Shown here one piece after another: positions 22,900 through 33,002 of a stretch of DNA of 43,064 nt. Each line of letters starts with the position of its first letter. Position 1 is the first letter of the stretch. This DNA is from JBIOWF01 sp044868295. GTDB lineage: Bacteria; Actinomycetota; Actinomycetes; Streptosporangiales; Streptosporangiaceae. The DNA is taken from assembly GCA_044868295.1 (NCBI GenBank), contig JBIOWF010000034.1:1-43064 (forward strand), in the 5' to 3' direction. Below the pieces are notes generated by a model, which saw only the letters and a program-made list of their open reading frames with translations, was not told the DNA's origin and searched no databases. A program made the position numbers and the translations under genes.

Positions 22900-23403
22900 A
22901 TGCCCAGCGTCTACTGCACGCAGTGCGGTCATGCCAACCCCGAGGATGCCCGTTTCTGTTCACGATGCGGTTCGCCGCTGGTCCCTCCGGCGCCTGTCGC
23001 CCCTGACACGACATCGACGATCTCGCTCGATGCGCTGGACAGCGAGACGGGCCAGACGCTGCTGCCCGACCGGTCGCAGGTGGAGCAACTCCCGCCGGGC
23101 ACCGCGCTCCTGGTCGTCATGCGGGGCCCGAACGCGGGGAGCCGCTTTCTGCTCGACAGCGATCTCACTACGGCGGGTCGCCACCCGGAAAGCGACATCT
23201 TCCTGGACGATGTGACCGTGTCCAGAAGGCACGCGGAGTTCTATCGGCGGGCCGGTCAGTTCACCGTGCGTGACGTGGGCAGCCTCAACGGCACCTACGT
23301 CAACAGGGAGCGCATCGAGGAGTTCCCGCTCGCGGGCGGCGACGAGGTGCAGATCGGCAAGTTCCGCCTGGTGTTCCTCACGCGTGGCCCTGGAGGGCCA
23401 TGA
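22900..23403 (+). CDS. garA: FHA-domain protein with N-terminal zinc ribbon (GarA/OdhI-like)
   Basis: 167 residues. Cys6, Cys9, Cys20 and Cys23 make a zinc ribbon (CTQCGH ... CSRCG). A linker with a Thr-rich patch (APDTTSTISLD) corresponds in position to the phospho-threonine switch of GarA/OdhI. The FHA domain has GRHPESDIFLDD, SRRHAEF and GSLNGTYVN. In mycobacteria and corynebacteria the unphosphorylated protein restrains 2-oxoglutarate dehydrogenase and glutamate enzymes. Synteny with MerR, BFN, MerR and gcvP downstream supports orthology. The zinc ribbon is an addition to the mycobacterial form. It has its own promoter at 22833-22861. Confidence 0.88.
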   Translation: MPSVYCTQCGHANPEDARFCSRCGSPLVPPAPVAPDTTSTISLDALDSETGQTLLPDRSQVEQLPPGTALLVVMRGPNAGSRFLLDSDLTTAGRHPESDIFLDDVTVSRRHAEFYRRAGQFTVRDVGSLNGTYVNRERIEEFPLAGGDEVQIGKFRLVFLTRGPGGP

Positions 23404-23422
23404 TCGGTGGGGAGGGGGCGTC

Positions 23423-24085
23423 ATGAGCGCGCAGGCCGTACGAGCGTTCATGAGCATCGGGGAGGTGCTCGCGCTGCTGCAGGGCGAGTTCCCCGACGTC
23501 ACGGTCTCCAAGATCCGTTTCTTGGAGGGGGAGGGGCTCATCGAGCCGCAGCGGAGCCCGTCGGGCTACCGCAAGTTCACCCACGACGACGTCGAGCGGC
23601 TGCGGTACATCCTCACCGCGCAGCGTGACCGATACCTTCCGCTTCGGGTGATCAAGGACCAGCTCGACGCCGAGGAGCGGACCATCCGGCCGCGCGGAGT
23701 CGGCGCCGAGGTCCCGCCCGTACGGCTGAGCCGCGACGAGCTGCTGGAGGCCGCCGCGATCGACGAGGAGACCCTCGCCGAGCTGGAGAGCTTCGGCCTG
23801 GTCGCCCCGGTGGCCCGCCGGTACGACGCCGACGCCCTCGAGGTGGCGCGCAGCGTCGGCGCGCTCGCCCGGTTCGGGCTGCACGCCCGGCATCTGCGCG
23901 TGGTCAAGGCGGCGGTCGAGCGTGAGGCGAGCCTCCTCGGGCAGGTGGTCGCGCCGCTGCTGCGCCGCCGCGCTCCCGGGGCCATCGACCAGGCGGATGA
24001 GGCGGCCCGGGAGATCTCCGGACTTTTGCTCGAATTGCACACCGCGCTGCTTCATGGCAGTGTTCGCGGGGTTCTGGGGCGATGA
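23423..24085 (+). CDS. ftsR: MerR-family regulator, FtsR-like (Rv1828 orthologue)
   Basis: 220 residues from the ATG at 23423, preceded by GGAGGGGG. Winged-helix start: MSIGEVLALLQGEFPDVTVS, then KIRFLEGEGLIEPQRSPSGY, then RKFTHDDVERLRYIL. The C-terminal half is long and helical, with a second cryptic motif (LSRDELLEAAAIDEETLAEL) as in Rv1828 and its corynebacterial counterpart FtsR, an activator of ftsZ. It starts 20 bases after garA, so co-transcription is likely. The gene symbol rests on synteny and similarity, not on a functional test here. Confidence 0.85.
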   Translation: MSAQAVRAFMSIGEVLALLQGEFPDVTVSKIRFLEGEGLIEPQRSPSGYRKFTHDDVERLRYILTAQRDRYLPLRVIKDQLDAEERTIRPRGVGAEVPPVRLSRDELLEAAAIDEETLAELESFGLVAPVARRYDADALEVARSVGALARFGLHARHLRVVKAAVEREASLLGQVVAPLLRRRAPGAIDQADEAAREISGLLLELHTALLHGSVRGVLGR

Positions 24086-24139
24086 CCGGGCCACACCGCG
24101 CGTGCCCCCTCTCGGGTGTTACGTTGAAGGCCTGGTGAT

Positions 24140-24640
24140 ATGCCGCGCCACTTTGAGACGGAGTCGCCCGTGTTGCAGATGGAGGTCGTGGGGGTCCGCG
24201 TAGAGATGCCCTCGAACCAGCCGATCGTCCTTCTGAAGGAGGCGAGCGGCGATCGGTACCTGCCGATATGGATCGGCATGACCGAGGCGACCGCCATAGC
24301 GCTGGCCCAGGCCGAGGAGCCGCCGCCCCGGCCGCTGACGCACGACCTGTTCCGGGACGTGCTCGAAGCGCTGGGCGTACGGCTGCGCACGGTGAACATC
24401 GTCGCCCTGCGTGATGGGATCTTCTTCGCCGACCTGGTGTTCTCCAACGGCGTAGAGGTGAGCGCCCGCCCGTCGGACTCGATCGCGCTGGCGCTGCGCA
24501 CCGGAGCGACGATCTACGCGAGCGAGGACGTCGTCCAGGAGGCCGGCGTGAGCATGCCGGACGACCAGGAGGACGAGGTGGAGAAATTCCGCGAGTTCCT
24601 CGACAACATCACCCCCGAGGACTTCGGCCGTGCCGGTTGA
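24140..24640 (+). CDS. bifunctional nuclease (BFN/DUF151) family protein
   Basis: 166 residues from the ATG at 24140. A GTG at 24170 with GGAG six bases upstream is an alternative giving 156 residues, closer to the conserved start LQMEVVGVRVEMP. Family motifs: PIVLLKEASGDRYLPIWIGM, EATAIALAQ, RPLTHDLFRDVLEALG, and VSARPSDSIALALRTG. The acidic C-terminus ends VEKFREFLDNITPEDF. The orthologue of Rv1829 lies in the same gene order. Nuclease activity is known from plant and Thermotoga relatives. The bacterial physiological role is unclear. Confidence 0.9.
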   Translation: MPRHFETESPVLQMEVVGVRVEMPSNQPIVLLKEASGDRYLPIWIGMTEATAIALAQAEEPPPRPLTHDLFRDVLEALGVRLRTVNIVALRDGIFFADLVFSNGVEVSARPSDSIALALRTGATIYASEDVVQEAGVSMPDDQEDEVEKFREFLDNITPEDFGRAG

Positions 24641-24680
24641 TTTCGGGTATTTACGCTTCACGACGCGCCGGGCGGGGTCG

Positions 24681-24709
24681 TTGACTGAGCGTGGCGCCAG
24701 TCCTACGGT
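24681..24709 (+). promoter_or_regulatory. principal-sigma promoter for the second MerR gene
   Basis: TTGACT, exactly 17 bases, TACGGT. The expected transcription start near 24716 leaves a leader of about 70 bases to the GTG at 24784. A short palindrome AACC-AC-GGTT (24718-24727) sits at the start site and may be an operator. Confidence 0.6.
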
Positions 24710-24783
24710 GCAATGGAAACCACGGTTGTAATTCAAGAACCCCCAGATCAGGCCGTGGGATGAGAGAAAGCCGGAGGTCCGCA

Positions 24784-25401
24784 GTGGCGGTCAGCAGCGG
24801 CGAGGGTAAGACGGCCGGCGAACACGATCCGGCGCGGGAGTCGGCGCGGGAGCGTGCCGGCGAACAGGGCTTGCTGTTCGACGAGCGGCCGTCCGCACTG
24901 CCCGACGACATCGGATATCGCGGGCCCACCGCATGCGCCGCCGCGGGCATCACCTACCGGCAGCTCGACTACTGGGCGCGCACGGAGCTGGTCCTGCCGA
25001 CCATAAGAGCCGCCCACGGCTCGGGGTCGCAGCGCCTGTACAGCTTCCGCGACATCCTGGTCCTCAAGGTCGTCAAGCGCCTCCTCGACACCGGGGTGTC
25101 CCTCCAGCAGATCCGCACCGCCGTGCAGCACCTGCGCGACCGCGGGGTCAACGACCTCGCCCAGATCACGCTCATGAGCGACGGCGTCAGCGTCTACGAG
25201 TGCACGTCCGCCGACGAGGTCATCGACCTGCTGCAGGGCGGCCAGGGCGTGTTCGGCATCGCTCTGGGCCGGGTGTGGCGCGAGGTCGAGGGTTCGCTGG
25301 CGGAGCTCCCGGGCGAGCGGGCCGAGTCCGACTCCGATTCGGAGGCGGACCATCCGGCGGATGAGCTCGCCCGCCGGAGGAAGGCCCGCAAGACCGGCTG
25401 A
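24784..25401 (+). CDS. MerR-family regulator (Rv1830 orthologue)
   Basis: 205 residues from the GTG at 24784, preceded by GGAGG at six bases. Upstream in-frame starts lack such a site. A disordered charged leader (about 1-45) is followed by DIGYRGPTACAAAGITYRQL, DYWARTELVLPTIR, RLYSFRDILVLKVVKRLLDT and SLQQIRTAVQHLR, the MerR DNA-binding and dimer helices. The acidic tail ends in DELARRRKARKTG. The gene order after BFN and before gcvP is that of mycobacteria. It has its own promoter, and the 3' end runs into a 19-bp tandem repeat. Confidence 0.87.
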   Translation: MAVSSGEGKTAGEHDPARESARERAGEQGLLFDERPSALPDDIGYRGPTACAAAGITYRQLDYWARTELVLPTIRAAHGSGSQRLYSFRDILVLKVVKRLLDTGVSLQQIRTAVQHLRDRGVNDLAQITLMSDGVSVYECTSADEVIDLLQGGQGVFGIALGRVWREVEGSLAELPGERAESDSDSEADHPADELARRRKARKTG

Positions 25402-25558
25402 CCCCATGAGCCGCCGGCTGACCGCACGGCCGCCCGCTGAGCCCATTGCCGCCGGCTGACGGCACGGCCGCCCCGCCAAGGCCGCAGTGGCCGACTGAAC
25501 CCATAGCCGCCGACTGATCCCACGGCCGCCGGTCGACCCACAGTGGCTGGGCTGAGAC
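25394..25558. repeat. degenerate 19-20-bp tandem repeat array
   Basis: Six to eight units follow the pattern nCCCATnGCCGCCGGCTGA. Each ends in CTGA or CGA and contains GCCGCC, with one longer variant near 25460-25497. The array begins within the MerR stop codon and ends about 90 bp before the glycine riboswitch. No coding sense is evident. Confidence 0.65.
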
Positions 25559-25648
25559 GGGGGCGGCCCGCTGAGACCGCTGAGATCGGGGTGGCGCATC
25601 CACCGGTGGACTTCGGTGAGGGTAGAGTGAGGCGAAGCCGACGACATC

Positions 25649-25830
25649 GTGCGGGAGAGACCCCTTTGATTAGGGGCGCCGAAGGAGCAAACCTCCCCGG
25701 AATCTCTCAGGCAACCGGTACCGCACGAACGAGGCGACTCTGAAAAGCAGGCACACCAGCCAGGTGCGGCCTCACCGAAGGTGAAAGCCGGGTCGAGCCC
25801 CGGTGAAGCTCTCAGGTCCGATGACAGAGG
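25649..25830 (+). promoter_or_regulatory. tandem glycine riboswitch controlling gcvP
   Basis: Aptamer 1 is closed by GTGCGG (25649-25654) and CCGCAC (25721-25726). It contains GGGAGAGACCCC, GGCGCCGAAGGAGCAA and AATCTCTCAGGCA. Aptamer 2 runs from CTCTG (25738-25742) to CAGAG (25825-25829) with CACCGAAGGTGAAAGCC and GGTGAAGCTCTCAGGTCCGA. A short linker joins them, as in cooperative glycine riboswitches. A TAGAGT at 25623-25628 is a candidate -10. The gcvP start lies 77 bases downstream, so glycine would switch on its own cleavage. Confidence 0.93.
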
Positions 25831-25907
25831 GGGAGACCCACAGAGCGAACCGGCTGTGCCGCGGTACACCGGGCGCGCTGGTCTCGACCGCCCAGGAGGC
25901 CTCTCTC

Positions 25908-28787
<2,880 letters not shown>

Positions 28788-28796
28788 ACACCGCCG

Positions 28797-28950
28797 CGAT
28801 GTCAGGACTGGAGACATCAGGACCGGAACCGCACTGAGGCGGCGACATCGATGTGGCCCGTGAAATCGGGCCGTGGATCAGGACGTGGCGGGCCGCCGCA
28901 CATGCGCCCTCCGCGTCCTGACCCGCTTTCGGAGCAGCCGGACCTTAACG
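28797..28950 (-). pseudogene. decayed copy of the 3' end of the bactofilin-LRR gene
   Basis: The minus strand reads ACAAARHVLIHGP and then, after a frameshift, GHIDVAASVRFRS. The C-terminus of the gene at 33003-35012 reads AHAAAHRVLTRRPG ... LADVAASARFQS. At the DNA level GAGGCGGCGACATCG is identical (28836-28850 and 33064-33078), and similarity extends about 80 bp. Nothing else of the gene is recognisable here. The remaining ~100 bp before the XRE gene hold no clear feature. Confidence 0.6.
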
Positions 28951-29052
28951 GAGTCGTCGGTGACGCCCGCGCCGCCGATGGTCTTGCCGCGCTTGCGGGG
29001 GTAGGGGCCGCCACGCCTTGCTGGGAAGGCGGCCCTGCCTCTGCGGCGCGGG

Positions 29053-29958
29053 TCAGCGCTGCGATCCGGATTCCGCCGCGGACAACCTCTCCGGTGCCAT
29101 GCCCTCCGTGACGCTCAGCTCCTGGGTCCCTACGACAGACAGCAGTTCCAGCTGCTCGGCTCCCGGGCTTCCGGGCGGGGCGGTGAACCACAGCAGGCGT
29201 TGCCGTCCGTCCTCGCTGAGGAGGTTGTAGCAGTCGAGTTCGATGACGCCGAGCATGGGGTGGACGATCCTCTTGTGGTCCATGCGGCGCACCGCGACGT
29301 CGTGGGTGTCCCAGAGAGCTGCGAACTCCTGGCTGCGGCGGCGTAGCACGGCGACCATCTTCGTGACCTCCGCGTCCCGGCCGCGCCGGGCGGCCGCTGC
29401 TTGGAGGTCGGACACGAACACCCGGGAGTGGTGCGGGTGGTCCTCGGGCGGGTAGATCTCGCGCGCCTGCGGGTCGGTGAACCAGCGGTACACGAAGCTC
29501 GCCGCCGGGCCGCGGTGTGCCGGGGACTTGCCGAGCAGGGTCAGGGCCAGGTCGTTTTCCACCAGGGTTTCGTGCAGGTCGGTGATGACGCGCGCGGGGG
29601 TGTTGGACAGCCGGTCCAGGAGTCCGAGGAGCGCGGGCTGCACGTGTGCCGATGGTCCGTGTGCTGACGGGGGGACCGGCCGTTCGGCCAGGTGAAACAG
29701 GTGGTCGCGCTCGTCGCCGTTCAGGCGCAGGGCTCGGGCGAGGGCGGCCAGGGTCTGGGTCGAGGGCTGCACGCCGTTCTTTGCGCTGCCGCGTTCCAGC
29801 TCGGTGTAGTAGTCGGCTGACAGCCCTGCCAGCTGCGCGACTTCCTCGCGGCGCAGCCCGGGGACGCGCCGGCGCGGGCCTTGGGGGAGACCGACCTCGG
29901 CGGGGCGGATGCGGTCGCGGCGGGTCCTGAGGAAGGCACCGAGTTCTGGAAGGTTCAC
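29053..29958 (-). CDS. XRE-family regulator with MmyB-like ligand domain
   Basis: 301 residues. Helix-turn-helix at about 5-75: LGAFLRTRRDRIRPAEVGLP, RRRVPGLRREEVAQLAGLSA, DYYTELERG. The MmyB-type C-terminal domain follows (about 105-280), with NDLALTLLG, RWFTDPQAREIYPPEDH, DHKRIVHPMLGVIELDCYNL and LLWFTAPPGSPGAEQL. These regulators usually repress a divergent oxidoreductase gene and bind small hydrophobic ligands. That layout is present here, with SDR genes divergently placed and the palindrome at 29991-30011 between them. Confidence 0.92.
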   Translation of the reverse strand: MNLPELGAFLRTRRDRIRPAEVGLPQGPRRRVPGLRREEVAQLAGLSADYYTELERGSAKNGVQPSTQTLAALARALRLNGDERDHLFHLAERPVPPSAHGPSAHVQPALLGLLDRLSNTPARVITDLHETLVENDLALTLLGKSPAHRGPAASFVYRWFTDPQAREIYPPEDHPHHSRVFVSDLQAAAARRGRDAEVTKMVAVLRRRSQEFAALWDTHDVAVRRMDHKRIVHPMLGVIELDCYNLLSEDGRQRLLWFTAPPGSPGAEQLELLSVVGTQELSVTEGMAPERLSAAESGSQR

Positions 29959-29990
29959 CCCTCCATGGTCGCTCGTACGCCAGAGCGCAG

Positions 29991-30011
29991 CCAGGGGGTG
30001 GCATCCCCTGG
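29991..30011. promoter_or_regulatory. operator palindrome between XRE regulator and SDR operon
   Basis: CCAGGGG-GTGGCAT-CCCCTGG has perfect 7-bp arms. A second related half-site pair, GCAGCCCTGGCTAGGG, follows at about 30018-30033, and GCAGCCAGGG overlaps the first. It is the probable binding site for the MmyB-type regulator. Confidence 0.6.
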
Positions 30012-30116
30012 GTAAACGCAGCCCTGGCTAGGGATGGGCGGCCGGCCGATCGTGGAGGACGCGGCAGGGCGACGGCAAGGCCGCGGCCCGACCCCCATCC
30101 ACCACAGGAGTCAGCT

Positions 30117-30902
30117 ATGCCTATCCCCACTTCCCTCGACGGGACCGCTGCCTCGGCCCAGCCCTCCGCCTCCCCCCGTGTCGCGATCGTCACCGGCGGC
30201 TCGCGCGGCATCGGCCGCCGGACCGTCGGCCGGCTGGCCGCCGACGGGTACGCCGTCGTGGTCGGCTATGCCGGCAACCAGGACGAGGCCGAAGCCGCCG
30301 TGAAGGAGGCCGTCACCGGCGGCGGCCGGGCGATCGCAGTGCGCGCAGACGTCGCCGACGAACGCGCAGTCGCGGCCTTGTTCGACGCGGCCGAAGCAGA
30401 GTTCGGCGGCGGCGTCGACGTCGTCGTGCACGCGGCCGGGCGGATGCACCTGGCGCCGATCGCCGAGCTGGACCTGGCCGTCCTGGACGACCTGCACCGC
30501 ACCAACATCCGCGGCACGTTCGTCGTCGTCCGGCAGGCCGCCCGTCGTGTGCGCCCCGGCGGCGCGATCGTGACGTTCTCCACGTCCGTGGTGGGGCTGG
30601 CCTACCCGGGCTACGGCGCGTACGCCGCCAGCAAGGGCGCGGTCGAGGCGCTGACGCTGATCCTGGCCCGGGAGCTGCGGGGCCGGGACGTCACCGCCAA
30701 CACCGTCGCGCCCGGCCCCACGGCCACCGACCTGTTCCTCGACGGCAAGGACGAGGAGACCATCGCCCGCCTGGCCGCCCAGCCCCCGCTGGAGCGCCTC
30801 GGCACCCCGGCCGACATCGCCGAGGTCGTCGCGTTCCTGGCCTCCCCGGCCGGCCACTGGATCAACGGACAGGTCATCCGCGCCAACGGCGGAATCATCT
30901 GA
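30117..30902 (+). CDS. short-chain dehydrogenase/reductase (FabG-like)
   Basis: 261 residues. After a 20-residue Ser/Ala-rich leader, RVAIVTGGSRGIGRRT is the Rossmann cofactor motif (about 21-36). The catalytic Ser is in VTFSTSVVGLAYPG and the YxxxK pair is in GAYAASKGAVEA. The C-terminal FLASPAGHWINGQVIRANGG is typical of classical SDRs. The TGGSRGIG/GYAGNQDEA pattern suggests NADP(H). CAGGAG precedes the ATG. First gene of an SDR-SDR-tautomerase operon divergent from the XRE regulator. Substrate unknown. Confidence 0.93.
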   Translation: MPIPTSLDGTAASAQPSASPRVAIVTGGSRGIGRRTVGRLAADGYAVVVGYAGNQDEAEAAVKEAVTGGGRAIAVRADVADERAVAALFDAAEAEFGGGVDVVVHAAGRMHLAPIAELDLAVLDDLHRTNIRGTFVVVRQAARRVRPGGAIVTFSTSVVGLAYPGYGAYAASKGAVEALTLILARELRGRDVTANTVAPGPTATDLFLDGKDEETIARLAAQPPLERLGTPADIAEVVAFLASPAGHWINGQVIRANGGII

Positions 30903-30943
30903 ACCGCCCGCAGCCACCCCATCGATCAACGAAAGGCCCTGTC

Positions 30944-31855
30944 ATGAGGAACGACGAAACAGGGAAGGTCATCCTCGTCACCGGGGCCTCCAGCGGCATC
31001 GGGGCACTGTCCGTGCGTGCTCTGGCCCTCGCCGGTCACACCGTGTACGCGGGCATCCGCCAGATCGCGACCCGCAACGCGACCGCGGCGGTCGACCTGA
31101 CGCGCTACGGCACCGACCACCGGGTCGACGTGCACGCCGTCGAGCAGGACGTCACCTCGCAGGACTCCGCCGACGCCGCAGTCGACCGGATCTTCGCCGA
31201 GCGCGGCCGGCTGGACGTGGTCGTGCACAACGCCGGGCACATGGTCCTGGGCGCCGCCGAGGCGTTCACCGCCGAGCAGTTCGCGGACCTGTACGACGTG
31301 AATGTCCTGGGCACCCAGCGCGTCAACCGCGCCGCCCTGCCGAAGTTGCGTGAGCAGGGCTCGGGGCTGCTGGTGTGGATCGGCAGCTCCAGCACCCGCG
31401 GCGGCTGCCCCCCATTCCTGGCCCCGTACTTCGCCGCCAAGGCCGCGATGGACGCCCTGGCCGTCAGCTACGCCGCCGAGGTGCTCCCGTTCGGCATCGA
31501 CACCGCGATCGTGGTGCCCGGTGCGTTCACCACCGGCACCAACCACTTCGCCAACGCAGGCGCCCCCGCCGACGTCGACTGTGCGGAAGCCTACGACCAG
31601 CGTCACCGACCCCTTATGGGCGATCTGGGCAAGCGCCTGGCCGCGCTCATCCCTTCGGACGCCGATGTGGCCGAGGTCGCTGAAGCCGTCGCGCGACTGG
31701 TCGCGATGAAGCATGGCACTCGGCCTCTGCGCACCCACATAGACCCCAGCCGAGACGGCAGCGAAGTCGTCTCCGCGGTCGCCGACCGCCTCCGCGCCGA
31801 CTTCTTCCGCCGCATCGGACTGGACAGCCTGCTCACCGCAGGCAGCTCCCTGTAA
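30944..31855 (+). CDS. short-chain dehydrogenase/reductase
   Basis: 303 residues. TGASSGIG sits at about 13-20, VVVHNAGHMVLG is the NAG strand, Ser is in WIGSSSTRGG, and the Tyr/Lys site is APYFAAKAAMDALAVSYAAE. It is longer than the first SDR, with a C-terminal extension (DPSRDGSEVVSAVADRLRAD). This group resembles the SDRs paired with 4-oxalocrotonate tautomerase-like genes. It follows the first SDR after 41 bases with GAAAGG before the ATG. Probably NAD(P)-dependent. Substrate unknown. Confidence 0.92.
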   Translation: MRNDETGKVILVTGASSGIGALSVRALALAGHTVYAGIRQIATRNATAAVDLTRYGTDHRVDVHAVEQDVTSQDSADAAVDRIFAERGRLDVVVHNAGHMVLGAAEAFTAEQFADLYDVNVLGTQRVNRAALPKLREQGSGLLVWIGSSSTRGGCPPFLAPYFAAKAAMDALAVSYAAEVLPFGIDTAIVVPGAFTTGTNHFANAGAPADVDCAEAYDQRHRPLMGDLGKRLAALIPSDADVAEVAEAVARLVAMKHGTRPLRTHIDPSRDGSEVVSAVADRLRADFFRRIGLDSLLTAGSSL

Positions 31856-31884
31856 CGCCCCACTGAGAGAAGGAACAATCAGCC

Positions 31885-32115
31885 ATGCCTTTCGCGAACT
31901 TCAAGGTCCCCGAGAAGACCCTCACCCCGAAGCAGAAGGAGGAGATCGTCACCCGCGCCACCGAGCTGTATGTCGAGATCTACGGCGAGCGCGCCCGCAA
32001 CACCACCATGGTTCTGGTCGAAGAGGTCGCCGACGGCGGCTGGGGCATCTCCGGCAACGTGCTGACCCTCGCCATGCTCGGCGAGGCGACACCGACCGAC
32101 ACCGGCGACGCCTGA
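31885..32115 (+). CDS. tautomerase family protein (4-oxalocrotonate tautomerase-like)
   Basis: 76 residues. The catalytic N-terminal proline is Pro2 (MPFANFKVPEKTLTPKQKEE), with the beta-alpha-beta pattern and VLVEEVADGGWGISGN. It should form a small homo-oligomer that shifts keto-enol or acts on an unsaturated acid. Third gene of the XRE-controlled operon, 29 bases after the second SDR, with GAGAGAAGGA upstream of the ATG. Confidence 0.9.
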   Translation: MPFANFKVPEKTLTPKQKEEIVTRATELYVEIYGERARNTTMVLVEEVADGGWGISGNVLTLAMLGEATPTDTGDA

Positions 32116-32185
32116 CCGCACCGGCCGTCAACAGCGCGGTCAGGCCGCGCCGGTCCTCGTCGCTCAGATTCCTGGACGCTGGTAG

Positions 32186-32806
32186 ACGGCGACTGGGACC
32201 TGGTGGGTCGCGCCGCCCAACCCTCCGCACGACGCGGACATCTGCGGACGACCGGACTTCCTGCGCCTTCAAGTCGAGCAGGGCATGCGCCGGCTTCGGG
32301 TCGAACGGCTGGAACTGCTGCAGTTGCATCGGATCGATCCGAAGGTGCCGCTCGCCGGCCAGCTCGGGACGCTGCGTGACCTTCAGACCGAGGGGAAGAT
32401 CGGCCACATCGGGCTGTCCGAGGTCACCGTCGACCAGCTCGCGGAGGCGCGGCAGATCATCGAGGTCGCGAGCGTACAGAACCGCTACAGCCTGCTCGAC
32501 CGCGAACACGAGGCGGTGCTCGACGCCTGCGCGGCCGCGGGGATCGCGTTCCTGCCCTGGCGGCCCGTCCATCCCGCGGTGGTGAACGGCGAGGGCGAGG
32601 TCGCCGCCGTGGCCGGCGAACTCGGCGCGACCCCTGCGCAGGTGGCGCTGGCGTGGCTGCTTGAGCGTTCGCCGGTCATGCTGCCGATTCCGGGCACCGG
32701 TTCGATCGGCCACCTTGAAGAGAACGTCGCCGCCGCGAGCCTGCGGCTCAGCGCGGACCAGTGGCGAAGGCTTGACCAGAGCCGGCCGTCACGAGCTGCC
32801 CGATGA
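32186..32806 (+). pseudogene. aldo/keto reductase, N-terminal half missing
   Basis: After a TAG at 32183-32185 the frame is open, and from about 32250 it reads CGRPDFLRLQVEQGMRRLRV, then ERLELLQLHRIDPKVPL, GKIGHIGLSEVTVDQL, SVQNRYSLLDREHEAVLD, and PGTGSIGHLEENVAAASLRL. This is the second half of an AKR barrel including the NADP-binding GTGS/ENV region. The first half with the catalytic Asp, Tyr and Lys is absent, so it should be inactive. An ATG at 32285 could express a 173-residue remnant. It probably once belonged to the SDR-tautomerase operon. From 32807 to 33002 nothing is recognised. Confidence 0.78.
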
Positions 32807-33002
32807 CCGGTCCTCACAACCACCGCAGCGCGGAATCGTCAGTTTGCCAGCACCTTGGGCGGCAGCGGCGATGACGTGGACCGCCTCGCGCCCCTCATCG
32901 TCGATATCGTGCAGGAGGCCAGCAAGGCCGGCCCTCGGTTACCAGCTCGACAAGGCCCCTCCGGTACCCGCGCCCGCCCCTTGAGGCCTACGAGGAGCTG
33001 CG

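Noticed and set aside
28950..29052. minus-strand reading with basic protein-like sequence (TIGGAGVTDDSVKVRLLRKR)
   Set aside because: Looks faintly coding, but there is no start, no ribosome-binding site and no family recognised. Too short to claim.
32807..33002. short plus-strand frames after the aldo/keto reductase relic
   Set aside because: Fragments such as ASTLGGSGDDVDRLAPLIVD suggest another relic, but without a start or recognisable family.
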